A stretch of DNA of 6,947 nucleotides from Bacillota bacterium (GTDB lineage Bacteria; Bacillota; Clostridia; Lachnospirales; Lachnospiraceae), in NCBI GenBank assembly GCA_023387635.1, contig JAEWHU010000116.1, forward strand, positions 1-6,947. The letters run 5' to 3'. Position 1 is the stretch's first letter; every line of letters begins with the position of its first letter. Both the position numbers and the translations under genes were made by a program. Positions 1 to 5,341 of the stretch are shown one piece after another. The notes below the pieces were generated by a model. That model was not told the DNA's origin and ran no database searches. It was given only the letters and a program-made list of their open reading frames with translations.

Positions 1-185
1 AATACTTGAAGTATATTAAGTTTTCTAATTTTACTTCTATCTTCCTTTGATAATTTTACTTTACCACGTACCTTTTGGTTTAATTCTTTTTTTTCTTCTT
101 TTTTAATGCGATTCTTTTCTTTTATAATTTTTGCATCTTCTTTTGAGACACGTTCTAACCTAACTTCATTGTTTGAATCACTCAT
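1..185 (-). CDS. Unrecognised Lys/Glu-rich protein, N-terminal 61 residues only (runs off left edge)
   Basis: An open frame with no stop runs from an ATG at 185 to the window edge. The ATG shares one base with the pdp stop codon (TAATG arrangement), and an AAGG sequence lies 8 bases upstream of it (194-197), inside the end of pdp, so translation is probably coupled to pdp. The visible 61 residues begin MSDSNNEVRLERVSKEDAKI and are very hydrophilic: 14 Lys plus many Glu, with KKEEKKEL at residues 28-35. There is no signal peptide or membrane segment in this part, though the residues just before the edge (LNILQV) turn more hydrophobic and could lead into one. I do not recognise the family. The basic stretch could be a cytoplasmic anchor of a membrane protein or a nucleic-acid-binding tail; both are guesses. 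The gene is well supported by the stop/start overlap; its function is unknown. Confidence 0.7.
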   Translation of the reverse strand, partial: MSDSNNEVRLERVSKEDAKIIKEKNRIKKEEKKELNQKVRGKVKLSKEDRSKIRKLNILQV

Positions 186-1513
186 TAATCCAACCTTTTA
201 ATCCCTTCTTTTGTAATAACAGCATAAACGTGTGTGGTAGGATTTGGTTTCTTAGTACTAATAGTGTATGAATTTAATAAACGCTCTTTTGCAGCTATTA
301 GCTTATTTTCATCATTTGCATATAAAGTAGCTAGAGAATCTCCTACATTAACTTTATCACCAAGTTTTTTATTAATGCGAATACCTACACCAAGGTCAAT
401 AATACTGTCTTTTGTTTCTCTACCACCACCTAATATTAATGAAGTCATACCAATTTCATCTGTAACTATATTAGAAACATAACCTTCACTTATAGATAGA
501 ACATCTTCTTTTAGACTTGCCCCAGGCAAAAGCTTAGTATCATATACTGCTGAATCATCGCCACCTTGAGCACGAACGAATTCAGCCATCTTTTCAATAG
601 CTCTGCCATCTTTTATTGTACTTAATAATAATTCACGACCTTCTTTCGGTGATTTAACTATTTTAGCTCCTAGTAACATATAGCTACCTAAGATTAAACT
701 CACTTCAAGTAAATCCTCTGGTCCATTCCCTTTTAATGTTTCAATGGCTTCTTCTACTTCAATTGCATTACCAACCGTTCTTCCAAGTGGTTGATTCATA
801 TCAGTAATAATTGCATAAGTTTCTCTACCTACCCCATTACCTATTTCTACCATAGCTGTCGCTAGTGCAATAGAATCTTCTAGTGTTTTCATAAATGCAC
901 CACTACCAGTTTTAACATCTAATACAATAACATCAGCTCCTGATGCAATCTTTTTACTCATAATACTACTTGCTATTAAGGAAATATTATCAACGGTTGC
1001 AGTTACATCTCTAAGTGCATATATTTTTTTATCTGCAGGAGCTAAATTCGCTGTTTGGCCAACTATGGCTAATTTCATTCGATTTACATCACTAAAGAAT
1101 TGTTTCGTTGGAATTGAAGTCGAAAATCCCTTAAAACTCTCTAATTTATCAATTGTGCCGCCAGTGTGGCCAAGTCCCCTACCTGACATTTTAGCTACTG
1201 GAACCCCAAGGGACGCAACCATAGGGCTTAAGACTAAAGACGTTTTATCACCAACTCCTCCAGTACTATGTTTGTCTACCTTTATCCCTTCAATACCAGA
1301 CAAGTCGAGTACATCCCCACTCTCAGCCATCGCTAGAGTTAGAGCTATTGTTTCATCTTTATCCATTCCTTTTAAACAGATAGCCATTAAAAAGGCTGAC
1401 ATTTGATAATCTGGTATTTCACCATTTGTAAAACCATCTACAATATATTTAATCTCTTCTTTTGTTAGTGTATCACCTTTTTTCTTTTTAACGATTAAGT
1501 CATACATTCTCAT
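185..1513 (-). CDS. pdp: Pyrimidine-nucleoside phosphorylase
   Basis: Reversibly phosphorolyses uridine, deoxyuridine and thymidine to the free base and (deoxy)ribose-1-phosphate, a cytoplasmic pyrimidine-salvage step. The 442-residue length is usual for the family. The phosphate/nucleoside-binding region DKHSTGGVGDKTS is at residues 80-92 (Lys81, Ser83) and the family signature SGRGLGHTGGTIDKLE at 110-125. Arg168, Ser183 and Lys187, which contact the base in known enzymes of this family, are all in the expected places. Lys108 sits where thymidine-specific phosphorylases carry Met, which favours the broad-specificity type over DeoA. The ATG at 1513 is chosen because AGGAGG (1523-1528) lies 9 bases upstream; the second ATG, two codons in, would be too far. 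A sigma-A-like promoter lies at 1637-1665. The next gene overlaps its stop by one base. deoB and a purine-nucleoside phosphorylase gene, frequent neighbours in Firmicutes, are not present upstream here. Confidence 0.96.
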   Translation of the reverse strand: MRMYDLIVKKKKGDTLTKEEIKYIVDGFTNGEIPDYQMSAFLMAICLKGMDKDETIALTLAMAESGDVLDLSGIEGIKVDKHSTGGVGDKTSLVLSPMVASLGVPVAKMSGRGLGHTGGTIDKLESFKGFSTSIPTKQFFSDVNRMKLAIVGQTANLAPADKKIYALRDVTATVDNISLIASSIMSKKIASGADVIVLDVKTGSGAFMKTLEDSIALATAMVEIGNGVGRETYAIITDMNQPLGRTVGNAIEVEEAIETLKGNGPEDLLEVSLILGSYMLLGAKIVKSPKEGRELLLSTIKDGRAIEKMAEFVRAQGGDDSAVYDTKLLPGASLKEDVLSISEGYVSNIVTDEIGMTSLILGGGRETKDSIIDLGVGIRINKKLGDKVNVGDSLATLYANDENKLIAAKERLLNSYTISTKKPNPTTHVYAVITKEGIKRLD

Positions 1514-1562
1514 ATGATTAAGCCTCCTAGTATTTATATAGAATCTAATATTACTACGTAAG

Positions 1563-1603
1563 TTATGCTAATATAAGTATTGCCTACTTTATACTTAACA
1601 TAA
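1563..1603 (-). other. Possible stem-loop in the pdp 5' leader
   Basis: In the roughly 117-base leader predicted between the pdp transcription start and its ATG, TAAGTAT (1591-1597 read on the minus strand) can pair with ATACTTA (1574-1580) around a 10-base loop. Outside it TTATG/CATAA (1599-1603 with 1563-1567) adds five pairs across an uneven internal loop. The stem is A/U-rich and therefore weak. It matches no riboswitch or attenuator that I recognise, and a chance origin is possible in DNA this AT-rich. Confidence 0.25.
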
Positions 1604-1636
1604 ATGGCTAACAAATTAAATCATTTACTTTTCTTT

Positions 1637-1665
1637 ATTATATAATTATGTGGCACACATTTCAA
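1637..1665 (-). promoter_or_regulatory. Sigma-A-type promoter of pdp
   Basis: Read on the minus strand, TTGAAA (1665-1660) and TATAAT (1642-1637) are separated by exactly 17 bases. The match is 4 of 6 at -35 and perfect at -10. Transcription would start near 1630, leaving a leader of about 117 bases before the pdp ATG. It points away from the aroF promoter, so the two genes are divergently transcribed. Confidence 0.65.
1648..1660. promoter_or_regulatory. Candidate operator inside the pdp promoter spacer
   Basis: ATGTG-GCA-CACAT is a perfect inverted repeat with five-base arms around three bases. It fills most of the spacer between the -35 and -10 boxes of the pdp promoter, a position typical of repressor sites. 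It is more G+C-rich than its surroundings. I cannot assign it to a known regulator; a repeat this short can also arise by chance. Confidence 0.3.
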
Positions 1666-1729
1666 CCTTTATAGATTATTATCTTCAATATCAATCCTTC
1701 TAATATTTACTGTTTTGCATAATTATTAG

Positions 1730-1758
1730 TTGACTATCTGAACTAAACGTTATAAAAT
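1730..1758 (+). promoter_or_regulatory. Sigma-A-type promoter of the DAHP synthase gene
   Basis: TTGACT (1730-1735) and TAAAAT (1753-1758) are separated by 17 bases; each box matches the consensus at five of six positions. Transcription would begin near 1765, giving a leader of only about 40 bases. That is too short for a T-box or a peptide-based attenuator, so regulation by amino-acid level at the RNA leader is unlikely from this promoter. Confidence 0.65.
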
Positions 1759-1805
1759 GGTAAGACTATATTCTTAGTAAATTATATTGTTAAGGAGTTG
1801 ATTTT

Positions 1806-2837
1806 TTGAGTTTTAATATTAAGAAAAAGGTGATATTACCATCTGAATTATTAGAGCAATATCCCTTACCAGCGAAAGATGCACTTGTTAAAAAGCAAAG
1901 AGATGATGAAATAAAGAACGTCTTTACAGGTGATTCGGATAAATTTATCGTTATTATTGGACCTTGTTCAGCAGATAATGAAGATTCTGTCTGTGATTAT
2001 TTATCCAGACTTGCTAAGGTTCAAGAAAAAGTAAAAGATAAGCTTATCATTATTCCAAGAATTTATACAAATAAACCACGTACTACAGGTGAGGGATATA
2101 AAGGTATTGCCCACCAACCAGATCCAGAAAAAGAACCGGATTTGCAAGAAGGTCTTATTGCAATGCGTAAAATGCATCTTCGTTCCATTGCTGAAACCGG
2201 TTTAACTTCAGCGGATGAAATGCTCTATCCTGAAAATTGGCCATTTGTAGAAGATGTTTTATCCTATGTTGCCGTTGGTGCTCGTTCCGTTGAAAACCAA
2301 CAACACCGCCTAACCATTAGTGGTATTACAGTTCCTGCTGGTATGAAGAATCCAACTAGTGGTGATTTATCAGTAATGCTCAACTCATGTGTTGCTGCAC
2401 AAGCTAGTCATACCTTCTTATATCGTGCTTATGAGGTAGAAACCTCTGGTAATCCACTTGCCCATACTATTTTAAGAGGTGCGGTTAATAAACACGGACA
2501 ATCTATTCCTAATTATCATTACGAAGACTTAACTCGTTTACTCGCTATGTATAATGAAAGAGACTTAGCGAACCCAGCTACTATTGTAGATGCTAACCAT
2601 GCTAATTCAAATAAATTGTATTCTGAGCAACCAAGAATTGTGAAAGAAATACTACACAGTAGAAAAGTAAACAGTGATATTGCAAAATTAGTAAAAGGTG
2701 TTATGATAGAAAGCTACATCGAATCAGGTAGTCAAAAAGTTGGAGAAGGTGTATATGGAAAATCTATAACTGACCCTTGTTTAGGATGGAATGAATCCGA
2801 AAAATTAATTTATACAATTGCTGATAATATCTACTAG
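1806..2837 (+). CDS. aroF: 3-deoxy-7-phosphoheptulonate (DAHP) synthase, class I-alpha (AroF/AroG/AroH type)
   Basis: Condenses phosphoenolpyruvate with erythrose-4-phosphate to DAHP, the entry step of the shikimate pathway to aromatic amino acids, in the cytoplasm. The 343-residue length and layout match the enterobacterial AroF/G/H class. Metal ligands Cys54 (in IGPCSADNED), His265 (VDANHANS), Glu302 (GVMIESYIE) and Asp323 (KSITDPCLGW) are present. Substrate-binding Arg85, Lys90 and Arg92 (PRIYTNKPRTTGEGYKG), Arg160 (VGARSVENQQHR), Lys181 and Arg224 (ILRGA) are also present. The N-terminal extension of about 45 residues that serves feedback inhibition in this class is retained; whether Phe or Tyr is the effector cannot be read. 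It starts with TTG: AAGGAG (1792-1797) lies 8 bases upstream and the first internal Met is residue 120, so no ATG alternative exists. The gene is monocistronic, with its own promoter and terminator, and stands against the surrounding gene direction. Confidence 0.95.
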   Translation: MSFNIKKKVILPSELLEQYPLPAKDALVKKQRDDEIKNVFTGDSDKFIVIIGPCSADNEDSVCDYLSRLAKVQEKVKDKLIIIPRIYTNKPRTTGEGYKGIAHQPDPEKEPDLQEGLIAMRKMHLRSIAETGLTSADEMLYPENWPFVEDVLSYVAVGARSVENQQHRLTISGITVPAGMKNPTSGDLSVMLNSCVAAQASHTFLYRAYEVETSGNPLAHTILRGAVNKHGQSIPNYHYEDLTRLLAMYNERDLANPATIVDANHANSNKLYSEQPRIVKEILHSRKVNSDIAKLVKGVMIESYIESGSQKVGEGVYGKSITDPCLGWNESEKLIYTIADNIY

Positions 2838-2894
2838 TTTTTTAATCTATGTCTATATTAATAGAATAATAAACTTATACATTATTAAAAAAAG

Positions 2895-2927
2895 AGAAAT
2901 GAGCGGATAAACTACTCATTTCTTTTT
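2895..2927. terminator. Bidirectional intrinsic terminator between aroF and the xerD-like gene
   Basis: AGAAATGAG (2895-2903) pairs with CTCATTTCT (2915-2923) around an 11-base loop. On the plus strand the stem runs into TTTTT (2923-2927), ending aroF. On the minus strand it is followed by a run of seven T (complement of 2887-2893), ending the xerD-like gene, whose stop lies about 50 bases away. The A run on one side and T run on the other make it work in both directions, as expected between convergent genes. Confidence 0.85.
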
Positions 2928-2976
2928 AATATTTATTCAATTTATTCTATGCATTCCCAAATCCTATTCTTATTCA

Positions 2977-3861
2977 TTACAATCTAGGATGTGTCTTCAA
3001 ATATACATCTAGCAATCTTTTGTTTCTTTTTTGTAGATAGCCTTGAGTTGTTGAAACATCTAAATGGCCTAATAATTCTTGGACACTATAAATATCTGCT
3101 CCGTTGTCAATTAGATGTAGAGCAAATGAATTTCTTAACATTTGAGGCTTAAGTTCTTCTACTATTCCAGCACTTTTTCCATATCCTTTTAGTACCTTCC
3201 AGAATCCTTGTCTAGTCATTGGCTCTCCTAACATATTAGTAAAAAGATAGTTGGATTCTTTTTCATTTAGAATTTTACTTCGAACATTATCAATGTAGTC
3301 TACTAAAGCATCCTTTGTTGTATTCCCAAAGGGGATAATTCTTTCTCTTCCACTATAGGAACATATAATATATTTACTTTTCAAATTGACATTAGCAATA
3401 TCTAATGTAATTAATTCCGATACTCTTATACCAGTAGCGTATAATAATTCAAGCATAGCTTTATCTCTGATACCCTTGTTAATATTTGTATTCGGCATAG
3501 ATAATAAGCTCTCAATTTCTTTTAAACTTAGACAAGTCGGAGGTTTTTTCTCCACCTTAGGTGCTTTTAGTCTTTCTGTGGGATCTTCATGAATTTTCCC
3601 CTTTTTGATCAAAAATAAAACAAATGCTTTAATTACAGCAATATTTCTAGAAACAGTGGCAGGAGATAACCCTTCTCTTTCCATAGATAATATGTAAGAA
3701 TTAAGACAGGTTTCATTAATTCTACTTACATCTTTTATATTTAGCTTTTCCAAATGGTGTATTAATTTATTTATGTCATTCTTATAGGACAAAACAGTAT
3801 TTCTTGATGATTTTTTTACTTCCGTCATATACGATAAAAATTCCTCTGACATTTCTTTCAT
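2977..3861 (-). CDS. XerD-like tyrosine recombinase with altered catalytic residues
   Basis: A 294-residue protein with the standard XerC/XerD layout: N-terminal SAM-like core-binding domain (about 1-90) and catalytic domain (about 110-294) ending in YLKTHPRL, the C-terminal motif typical of XerD. XerC and XerD resolve chromosome dimers at dif by a Tyr-mediated strand exchange. Present are Arg146 (ATGIRVSEL), Arg243 (MLRNSFALH), His266 (LLGHLDVSTTQ) and the nucleophile Tyr275. Two usual catalytic residues are changed: the beta-hairpin Lys of GKGxKER aligns with Tyr169 in SYSGRER, and the His of HxLRH aligns with Gln240 in PQMLRN. The frame is intact and the fold motifs are kept, so this is not obvious decay. 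It may be a slow or specialised recombinase, a regulatory partner, or a diverged paralogue; no xerD symbol is given for that reason. The ATG at 3861 follows AAGGAG (3874-3879) by 12 bases, rather long. It lies after spoIIM, as xerD does in many Clostridia. Confidence 0.88.
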   Translation of the reverse strand: MKEMSEEFLSYMTEVKKSSRNTVLSYKNDINKLIHHLEKLNIKDVSRINETCLNSYILSMEREGLSPATVSRNIAVIKAFVLFLIKKGKIHEDPTERLKAPKVEKKPPTCLSLKEIESLLSMPNTNINKGIRDKAMLELLYATGIRVSELITLDIANVNLKSKYIICSYSGRERIIPFGNTTKDALVDYIDNVRSKILNEKESNYLFTNMLGEPMTRQGFWKVLKGYGKSAGIVEELKPQMLRNSFALHLIDNGADIYSVQELLGHLDVSTTQGYLQKRNKRLLDVYLKTHPRL

Positions 3862-3900
3862 AGCCCTAGCTATCTCCTTTTAATTTGAATTTTATACCTA

Positions 3901-3919
3901 ATTATATTACTAATATAAT
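3901..3919. promoter_or_regulatory. Perfect 9-1-9 inverted repeat in the xerD-like gene leader (Fur-family-like architecture)
   Basis: ATTATATTA-C-TAATATAAT is a perfect 19-base inverted repeat with a single central base, about 40 bases upstream of the recombinase ATG and downstream of its predicted transcription start. The 19-base size and one-base centre resemble Fur/PerR/Zur operators, and fur is a neighbour of spoIIM and xerD in Bacillus, but the sequence is not a close match to any of those consensus boxes. In DNA this AT-rich a chance palindrome of this size is quite possible. Confidence 0.3.
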
Positions 3920-3923
3920 TAAT

Positions 3924-3933
3924 CCCATATGGG
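3924..3933. repeat. CCCATATGGG palindrome between promoter and Fur-like repeat
   Basis: A perfect 10-base palindrome with G+C-rich ends stands out in a very AT-rich leader. It sits about 10 bases downstream of the predicted transcription start of the xerD-like gene and five bases from the 19-base inverted repeat. This position suits a protein-binding site; no regulator can be named. Confidence 0.25.
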
Positions 3934-3950
3934 CAAAGTCATTTAATATT

Positions 3951-3979
3951 ATTATATCTTAGAGTGCTAAAAAATGCAA
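3951..3979 (-). promoter_or_regulatory. Candidate promoter of the xerD-like gene
   Basis: Read on the minus strand, TTGCAT (3979-3974) and a perfect TATAAT (3956-3951) are 17 bases apart. Transcription would start near 3944. An imperfect inverted repeat (GAGTACTAA / TTAGCACTC, 3992-4000 with 3962-3970, eight of nine pairs) flanks the -35 box. The 179-base gap after spoIIM supports separate transcription, though no clear terminator follows spoIIM, so read-through is also possible. Confidence 0.45.
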
Positions 3980-4040
3980 TTAAGCTTTATATTAGTACTC
4001 GATATTGTTGTCCTTTTTAGTAGCAGAGGAATTGTCCAAA

Positions 4041-4649
4041 CTAAAATAAAATCAATATCTTCTTTAAAATATTAGAGCCTATATAAGTTTCTAATACACT
4101 TCCAAGGAGCAATACTCCAGCTAATATAATAATAAACACTAAGTGTTTAATAATTTGTTCCACTTTATTTCTCTTATTTAACTTCAAACCGCTATATAAG
4201 CTATTAGAAAGCCAATACCCACTTCGCAAACACAAAAAAACAACTAGTATGTAAATCAAATAATGTGGAAATGTATAACCAAATATTAATAGAATTCCTT
4301 TTATTCCAAATTTCATTAAGATCACAGTAACAAAAAAGCTACTTTGAAATCCACAATATAATAGGGATAATGATATGTAGGGTATTCCAAGAGGAGTAAT
4401 ACAGACTATCCAAAATATAGCGAATGTCCGAAAATTCTTCCACAAAACATAATTAAATAATAACGAATAATCTAACTTTGTGCTTTTAATTTTATTTAAA
4501 TACGTAGAATCAATAAGATCAATTTGATTCCAATACAAATTCTTAAAAATCTTAGAAAATAATATTCCTAAAATCACCCCAATAGCAAGTATAATAAGTC
4601 CTCTTTTTACGTCATTTAGCCTCTTAAACTGTTGATTTATATAATCCAT
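4041..4649 (-). CDS. spoIIM: Stage II sporulation protein M
   Basis: A polytopic membrane protein that anchors SpoIIP and SpoIID in the complex that remodels septal peptidoglycan and drives engulfment of the forespore; in the family it acts in the mother-cell membrane. The 202-residue length is usual. Hydrophobic segments lie at about residues 17-35, 74-92, 94-112, 118-141 and 169-187. The family hallmark KFGIKGILLIFGYTFPHYLIY spans 113-133, with the GIKGILL loop and the FPHYL turn. The C-terminal LLGSVLETYI with a short tail is also typical. The basic N-terminus (KRLNDVKRG) precedes the first helix, as expected for a cytoplasmic N-terminus. The ATG at 4649 follows AGGAGG (4657-4662) by 7 bases. 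It is separated from the upstream NUDIX gene by a terminator, so its own promoter is expected, in this family usually sigma-E-dependent; a weak candidate lies at 4668-4696. It is evidence that the organism forms spores. Confidence 0.92.
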   Translation of the reverse strand: MDYINQQFKRLNDVKRGLIILAIGVILGILFSKIFKNLYWNQIDLIDSTYLNKIKSTKLDYSLLFNYVLWKNFRTFAIFWIVCITPLGIPYISLSLLYCGFQSSFFVTVILMKFGIKGILLIFGYTFPHYLIYILVVFLCLRSGYWLSNSLYSGLKLNKRNKVEQIIKHLVFIIILAGVLLLGSVLETYIGSNILKKILILF

Positions 4650-4667
4650 ATGCCTACCTCCTACATA

Positions 4668-4696
4668 AGCATATGAACAAGTTTACAAAAAAATAC
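4668..4696 (-). promoter_or_regulatory. Weak sigma-E-like promoter candidate for spoIIM
   Basis: On the minus strand, GTATTTT (4696-4690) and CATATGCT (4675-4668) are 14 bases apart. They partly resemble the Bacillus sigma-E boxes (roughly KMATATT and CATACAMT). The -35-like part overlaps the U run of the NUDIX terminator, and the predicted start would fall almost on the spoIIM ribosome binding site, which counts against it. It is listed because a promoter must lie nearby if the terminator is efficient. Confidence 0.18.
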
Positions 4697-4719
4697 CCTC
4701 ATCTAAAAAGATAAGGGTA
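4687..4719 (-). terminator. Strong intrinsic terminator after the NUDIX gene
   Basis: On the minus strand TACCCTTATCT pairs with AGATGAGGGTA around a TTTT loop: 11 continuous pairs including one G-U. Seven T follow (complement of 4687-4693). It lies 20 bases after the NUDIX stop codon and works only in that direction. It marks the end of the aminotransferase-proC-NUDIX unit and separates spoIIM from it. Confidence 0.88.
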
Positions 4720-4739
4720 ACCCTAACAAAGATAGTATG

Positions 4740-5273
4740 TTATAATCCTAATTTCGTTTTATAACCTAAAATTGCAGAAATTGTCTTTGCATCGTCTATT
4801 ATGCCATTAAAAATAAATTGAACTAATTCATCTAATGTATACCTTTCAATAGATACAAATTCATCCTCATCTAGGTTTTGCTTTGTTTTAGTTAGGTCTT
4901 TAGTATAGTAGATACCAATTTTTTCATTACAAAATGCAACTGTGGTATATAAATCAAATAAATGTTCAATATTTCCTGATGAATATCCTGTTTCTTCCTC
5001 TAATTCTCTAGCAGCACAGGATTTCATATCTTCCCCAGGATTCAAACCACCCGCTGGAATCTCAAGTGAATATTTTTCTATGGCATTACGATATTGTCGT
5101 ACCATAATAATTTTTCCATCTTTATCCACAGGTACAATTGCTGCAGCACCTTTATGATGAATATAGTCCCACTTAGCTTCCTTTCCATTAGGTAATTGCA
5201 TAATGTCTGTATATACATCAATAATATGTCCTTTATGAACAGGAATTCTATTTAATCGCTTATAATCACTCAT
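4740..5273 (-). CDS. NUDIX hydrolase, ADP-ribose pyrophosphatase (NudF-like) family
   Basis: Predicted to hydrolyse a nucleoside diphosphate linked to another moiety, most likely ADP-ribose to AMP and ribose-5-phosphate, with Mg2+, in the cytoplasm. A complete Nudix box (GX5EX7REUXEEXGU) spans residues 75-97, with Glu81 and RELEEETGY at 89-97. It is preceded by the beta strand LEIPAGG usual in ADP-ribose pyrophosphatases. The WDYIHHKGAAAIVPV and KIIMVRQYRNA stretches are also typical. Downstream, Glu117 in TTVAFCNE is kept, but the Pro expected about 15 residues after the box is Val112, so the substrate is less certain than the family. The ATG at 5273 (177 residues) is preferred because GAGGAG (5278-5283) is just upstream. 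The frame is open to an ATG at 5336, but the extra 21 residues are Cys/Arg-rich, unlike the family, and overlap the predicted leader fold. It follows proC by 74 bases. Confidence 0.9.
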   Translation of the reverse strand: MSDYKRLNRIPVHKGHIIDVYTDIMQLPNGKEAKWDYIHHKGAAAIVPVDKDGKIIMVRQYRNAIEKYSLEIPAGGLNPGEDMKSCAARELEEETGYSSGNIEHLFDLYTTVAFCNEKIGIYYTKDLTKTKQNLDEDEFVSIERYTLDELVQFIFNGIIDDAKTISAILGYKTKLGL

Positions 5274-5288
5274 ATTTCTCCTCATTTC

Positions 5289-5341
5289 TGCGCAGCTTTT
5301 GCGAATATCAAGTCTGTGGATGCAGCGCACACACAAACTTG
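5289..5341 (-). ncRNA. Structured leader before the NUDIX gene: possible H-type pseudoknot or REP-like repeat
   Basis: In the proC-NUDIX spacer, read on the minus strand, CAAGTTTGTG (5341-5332) pairs with CACAGACTTG (5318-5309), ten continuous pairs including one G-U, with a 13-base loop. Inside that loop TGCGCTGC (5329-5322) is complementary, with one U-U mismatch, to GCTGCGCA (5296-5289) further down, so the two helices would form an H-type pseudoknot. The linkers (2, 3 and 12 bases, the last A-rich) are sterically reasonable. The second helix ends five bases before the GAGGAG ribosome binding site, so it could control translation. G+C is 28 of 60 over 5281-5340, above the surroundings. No T run follows, so it is not a terminator. 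A dispersed palindromic repeat is the main alternative. Confidence 0.4.

Noticed and set aside
1065..1406. Plus-strand open frame of 113 codons inside pdp (also smaller ones at 234-482, 3386-3592, 4942-5157 and 5750-6001)
   Set aside because: Each lies antisense inside a well-supported gene and encodes no recognisable domain.
1759..1805. T-box, attenuator or leader peptide upstream of the DAHP synthase gene
   Set aside because: The leader from the strong promoter is only about 40 bases, with no T-box motif, no aromatic-rich short frame and no terminator hairpin.
4676..4703. dif-like site near the xerD-like gene
   Set aside because: TTTTGTAAACT on the minus strand resembles one arm of a Firmicutes dif site, but the other arm and the central region do not match; it lies in a terminator tail.
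5274..5336. Longer NUDIX start at 5336 adding 21 Cys/Arg-rich residues
   Set aside because: The ATG at 5273 has a GAGGAG site just upstream and gives the usual family length. The extension overlaps the structured spacer and looks like an open frame by chance.
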